From: an uncultured Altererythrobacter sp.
GTDB lineage: Bacteria > Pseudomonadota > Alphaproteobacteria > Sphingomonadales > Sphingomonadaceae
Length of the DNA stretch: 8,490 nt
NCBI GenBank assembly: GCA_937950385.1
Contig: CALFEA010000243.1
Location: 1 to 8,490, forward strand
Direction of reading: 5' to 3'
A program made the translations under genes and the position numbers. Positions 5,899 through 8,490 of this stretch are shown piece after piece. The notes under the pieces are model-generated. The model saw nothing but the letters and a program-made list of their open reading frames with translations, was not told the origin of the DNA and ran no database searches. Position 1 is the stretch's first letter. Each line of letters opens with the position of its first letter.

Positions 5899-6942
5899 TC
5901 AGTCTTTATTCGCCTTCACCGCACTGGCCGGATCATCAGCGAACACGCCTGTGACGCCCGCCTTGGCCAGCATGGCTTGCAAGGCTGCGGCATTGCCTAG
6001 GCCTGCATCGCCGCCCTCTCCTTTGAGGCTATCAGGAAGAAACGCGTTTTCAGGGCGCAATGTCCAGGCATGCACATCTAGCCCTTCTGCCCGAGCATCC
6101 GCGACGAGAGATTTCGCGCTGCCATCCTCATTCAAAATCATGCCGGTATAAACGCCAACTGCATCGGCATATTGCGCCACATCTGCCAGCCCCGTTGGCG
6201 TCAGCATTTCCTCATAGGTCATGCTTGGTTCGTCAGCAGGTCCAGCGCCCGGCTTGGCCAATTGCACCAGAGGATTGTCGGTCATTTGATTGAGGCGTTG
6301 CAGCGTGCCCACTTCAAAACATTGCAAGAAAACCTTGGCATCTTCGCCGTCGAGGCCCTCATTGCGCAATTGCGTTACCAGCAAATCGACCACATCAATG
6401 CCCGCTTCTTGCAGCAGAAATGTTGGATGTTTCAGCTCTGGATAAATACCGATACGGCGGCCTGTCTCGGCCTCTTTTGCACGCACCAATTGGATAATTT
6501 CTGCAAAGGTCGGGATTTGATACAGCCCGTCATAGCGCGTGTTGTTTGGCCGCACGCTGGGGATGCGTTCCTTCGCGCGCAACGTGCGCAGTTCTGCCAG
6601 AGTAAAATCCTCTGCGAACCAACCAGCGACCAATTGTCCATCGATCATTTTATCGCGGCGGCGGTCTTCGAATTCCTCATGGGAGGCCACATCGGTTGTT
6701 TCCGACAGATCATTTTCATGACGGGCAACCAGCACGAGGTCCTTGGTCGCGACCAAATCCGGTTCGACATAATCCGCGCCGGCAATAATCGCGCGCTCAT
6801 AGGCGGCCAAAGTGTGTTCGGGCCGCTCTGCGCTGGCGCCGCGATGGGCAATGATCAGCATGTCATTCTCCGCTAATGCTGGAACGGGTGTTGTGGCCGC
6901 GCAAAGCGTGATTAGCGCGCTTATGAGAGCTCTGCGGACCAT
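5899..6942 (-). CDS. glpQ: Exported glycerophosphodiester phosphodiesterase, GlpQ type
   Basis: GlpQ hydrolyses glycerophosphodiesters, the deacylated phospholipid headgroups, to sn-glycerol 3-phosphate and an alcohol, using Ca2+ in the periplasm. The protein has 347 residues. A Sec signal peptide is visible: positive MVRR, a hydrophobic stretch to residue 18, and probable cleavage after PALA (21-24). The GDPD TIM barrel has AHRGASAERPEHT (32-44) with the catalytic histidine, the metal pair E60/D62 in VEPD, HEN (75-77), GIYPELKHP (165-173), KVFLQCFE (203-210), QYADAVG (257-263) and HAWTLRPEN (291-299). GIYPELK and KVFLQCF match GlpQ rather than cytosolic UgpQ. The start overlaps the end of the YffB-like gene by 22 nt, and its AAGGA ribosome site (6 nt before ATG) lies within that gene, so translation is probably coupled. 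No terminator is evident after the stop. Confidence 0.93.
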   Translation of the reverse strand: MVRRALISALITLCAATTPVPALAENDMLIIAHRGASAERPEHTLAAYERAIIAGADYVEPDLVATKDLVLVARHENDLSETTDVASHEEFEDRRRDKMIDGQLVAGWFAEDFTLAELRTLRAKERIPSVRPNNTRYDGLYQIPTFAEIIQLVRAKEAETGRRIGIYPELKHPTFLLQEAGIDVVDLLVTQLRNEGLDGEDAKVFLQCFEVGTLQRLNQMTDNPLVQLAKPGAGPADEPSMTYEEMLTPTGLADVAQYADAVGVYTGMILNEDGSAKSLVADARAEGLDVHAWTLRPENAFLPDSLKGEGGDAGLGNAAALQAMLAKAGVTGVFADDPASAVKANKD

Positions 6943-7268
6943 GTGTCTTCCTTAAATCCGACCAAAATGCCGCCGTCATGTTCTACCACGGGCCGCTTGA
7001 TCATGCTGGGGTTTGCGGCAAGCAAGCGCACCGCTTTCACCGCGTCAATATCAGCCTTGTCGTCATCGGAAAGCTTGCGAAAAGTCGTGCCGCGCCGGTT
7101 CAGCACGATGTCAACTCCATGCGCGTCGATCCACGCCGCGATTTTGCCCGCATCGGCGCCTTCCTTTTTATAGTCGTGGAAGGTGTAATCATAACCGTTT
7201 GCATCCAGCCATTTGCGTGCCTTTTTGACCGTGTCGCAATTGGGTATTCCGTAGAAATGGATCGTCAC
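6921..7268 (-). CDS. ArsC/Spx-fold thioredoxin-like protein, YffB type
   Basis: This is a 115-residue member of the ArsC/Spx/YffB thioredoxin-fold family. It starts VTIHFYGIPNCDTVKKARKW with one active-site-type cysteine (residue 11 in PNCDT), followed by FHDYKKEG, NRRGTTFRKL, IKRPVVEHDGG and GFKEDTW. This order is the YffB pattern, an arsenate-reductase-like fold whose physiological substrate is unclear. There is no CXXC motif as in Spx, and no ars genes are nearby, so a role in arsenate resistance is not supported. The frame is open to 7478, but the extra N-terminal residues are ruvC read out of frame. The GTG at 7268 overlaps the ruvC stop as GTGA, with GGGG 7 nt upstream, and gives the family N terminus. 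Translation is probably coupled to ruvC. Confidence 0.88.
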   Translation of the reverse strand: MTIHFYGIPNCDTVKKARKWLDANGYDYTFHDYKKEGADAGKIAAWIDAHGVDIVLNRRGTTFRKLSDDDKADIDAVKAVRLLAANPSMIKRPVVEHDGGILVGFKEDTWSAELS

Positions 7269-7750
7269 TTTTGTTCCCCATGTCGCGGCGCAAGATTGGC
7301 ATCCGCAATGGCAATTGCCAAAGCATCCGCTGCATCCGCGCCCGTTACTGTCGCTGTTGGCAGCAGCACCTTGAGCATAGCCTGAACCTGAGTTTTTTCC
7401 GCTGCGCCTGTGCCAACTATGCTCTTCTTCACCAGCCGCGCGGAATGTTCGTTTACCGCCAGTCCCGATGCCCCGCATGCCGCCAGCACCGCCCCGCGCG
7501 CTTGGGCGAGTTTCAGCGAGGATTGCGGGTTTTTATTGACGTAAACCTCTTCGCAGGCGGCGCGATCTGGCTGATGCTCTGCAATCACAGCTTCCACTGC
7601 GGTGAGCAAATGCGACAGGCGATTGGCCATGGGCGCTTTTGCATCTGTCTTGATCTGGCCATTGGCGATGTGGCTGATGCGCGAGCCCTCGCTGCGGATT
7701 ACGCCCCAGCCGGTGCAAGTAAGCGAGGGATCAAGGCCGAGTATCAGCAC
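7265..7750 (-). CDS. ruvC: Holliday junction endonuclease RuvC
   Basis: RuvC is the dimeric, Mg-dependent resolvase that cuts Holliday junctions after RuvAB branch migration in recombinational repair. The protein has 161 residues, slightly shorter than E. coli RuvC (173) and within family range. The RNase H-like core starts MLILGLDPSLTCTGWGV with catalytic D7. The other acidic residues are E67 (CEEVY) and D139/D142 in ADAADALAIAI. NKNPQSSLKLAQARG (72-86) is the conserved helix region. The start codon is GTG at 7750, with only a weak GAG upstream, and begins 11 nt after the yebC stop. The yebC-ruvC order is common in bacteria. ruvA and ruvB are not downstream within the window; instead the YffB-like gene follows with a 4-nt overlap. 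Confidence 0.96.
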   Translation of the reverse strand: MLILGLDPSLTCTGWGVIRSEGSRISHIANGQIKTDAKAPMANRLSHLLTAVEAVIAEHQPDRAACEEVYVNKNPQSSLKLAQARGAVLAACGASGLAVNEHSARLVKKSIVGTGAAEKTQVQAMLKVLLPTATVTGADAADALAIAIADANLAPRHGEQK

Positions 7751-7761
7751 GAGCGATGGGC

Positions 7762-8490
7762 TCAGCCGAGCTTCTCCATGACCTCATCTGAGATATCATA
7801 ATTGCCCCAAACCGTTTGGACATCATCATCATCATCCAAAGTGTCGATCAACTTGAGCAAAGTGCCCGCGCCTTTCTCATCCAGTTCAACCGTCAGATTG
7901 GGTTTCCACGCCAGCTTAACCTCTTTGGGTTCGCCCAGCGCCTTTTCCAAAGCGCCAGAGACGCCGTGCAAATCTTCTGCTGCGGTCCAAATGGTGTGAC
8001 CATCTGCGCTGCTTTCAATGTCTTCAGCGCCCGCTTCCATGGCAGCCTCAAGCACGGTGTCTTCATCACCAGCCTCAGCAGAATATTCGATCAGGCCAAG
8101 CCGTTCGAAACCATGCGCAACGCTGCCCTCTGTGCCCAGATTGCCGCCGTTTTTGGCAAAGGCTGTGCGCACGGCCGTGGCGGTGCGATTGCGGTTATCG
8201 GTGAGCGTTTCAACAATGATCGCGCTGCCGCCAGGGCCATACCCTTCGTAGCGCACTTCCTCGTAATTATCGTCATCGCCTGTCGTCGCTTTATCAATCG
8301 CGCGCTGAATATTGTCCTTGGGCATGGACTGCCCTTTGGCCGTATTCACAGCGAGGCGCAGACGCGGGTTCATATCCACATCAGGCGTGCCCATTTTCGC
8401 CGCAACAGTAATCTCGCGGCTCAATTTGGAGAAGAGGTTCGACCGCTTCTTATCCTGCGCACCTTTGCGGTGCATGATGTTCTTAAATTT
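7762..8490 (-). CDS. yebC: YebC/PmpR family protein (5' end outside window)
   Basis: The frame runs from the right edge to a TGA at 7762, showing 242 residues. The first visible residues are [16 protein letters not shown], so by comparison with the family start [15 protein letters not shown] only about five residues are missing. An internal ATG at 8475 is the methionine of this motif, not the start. Further marks are [27 protein letters not shown]-like [11 protein letters not shown], the YEGYGPGG loop, [13 protein letters not shown] and a C-terminal [15 protein letters not shown] segment. The family was first described as DNA-binding transcriptional regulators; its mitochondrial relative TACO1 and some bacterial members act in translation, relieving ribosome stalling on proline-rich stretches. 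Which applies here cannot be told from sequence. It is probably the first gene of the yebC-ruvC-yffB-glpQ run. Confidence 0.96.
   Translation of the reverse strand, partial: KFKNIMHRKGAQDKKRSNLFSKLSREITVAAKMGTPDVDMNPRLRLAVNTAKGQSMPKDNIQRAIDKATTGDDDNYEEVRYEGYGPGGSAIIVETLTDNRNRTATAVRTAFAKNGGNLGTEGSVAHGFERLGLIEYSAEAGDEDTVLEAAMEAGAEDIESSADGHTIWTAAEDLHGVSGALEKALGEPKEVKLAWKPNLTVELDEKGAGTLLKLIDTLDDDDDVQTVWGNYDISDEVMEKLG

Noticed and set aside
6172..6876. A 234-codon open frame on the plus strand
   Set aside because: It lies fully antisense to glpQ, which has a complete set of family motifs, and its translation shows no recognisable domain.
6921..7268. Arsenate resistance gene arsC
   Set aside because: The motif order is that of YffB, and no arsenite pump, ArsR regulator or other ars gene is nearby.
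7269..7478. N-terminal extension of the YffB-like frame
   Set aside because: The extra residues are low-complexity translation of ruvC in another frame; the GTG at 7268 gives the proper family start with a GTGA overlap.
7762..7870. Acidic run of five aspartates in YebC as an oddity
   Set aside because: An acidic segment before the VQ-x-V-x-x-N-(Y/F)-DI motif is usual near the C terminus of this family.

Overview
The window looks like a chromosomal housekeeping segment from an alphaproteobacterium. Protein style, moderate GC, and the adjacency of lysC to ubiG and of yebC to ruvC suggest Sphingomonadales, perhaps an Erythrobacteraceae relative. That placement is inference from sequence style; no search was run. 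I see no transposase, phage gene, CRISPR array, rRNA or tRNA. Coding density is high, and nine of the ten genes lie on the minus strand; only ubiG is on the plus strand.

Layout from the right edge, in the direction of minus-strand transcription. First comes a compact four-gene run: yebC (5' end cut by the window edge), ruvC (11-nt gap), an ArsC/Spx-fold YffB-like protein (starts on a GTG that overlaps the ruvC stop by 4 nt), and an exported GlpQ-type glycerophosphodiester phosphodiesterase (overlaps the previous gene by 22 nt). An AT-rich gap of about 140 nt follows, then a small predicted lipoprotein of unknown function. It converges on ubiG across 18 nt.

ubiG (ubiquinone O-methyltransferase) and lysC (aspartate kinase with tandem ACT domains) diverge from a 52-nt region. 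Below lysC is a 245-nt gap with two adjacent inverted repeats. After it come a PAS-like/GGDEF protein with a degenerate active site, purT (formate-dependent GAR formyltransferase) 19 nt downstream, and an FMN-dependent nitronate monooxygenase/FabK-type protein cut by the left edge.

The genes serve separate central functions: DNA recombination and translation or regulation (ruvC, yebC), aspartate-family amino acids (lysC), purines (purT), ubiquinone (ubiG) and phospholipid turnover (glpQ). I found no convincing new multi-gene system. The points most worth a second look are the degenerate GGDEF protein next to purT, the tandem TAAGGCGT duplication that spans its stop codon and the purT ribosome binding site, the perfect palindrome after lysC, the overlapping ruvC/YffB/glpQ junctions, and the orphan lipoprotein.
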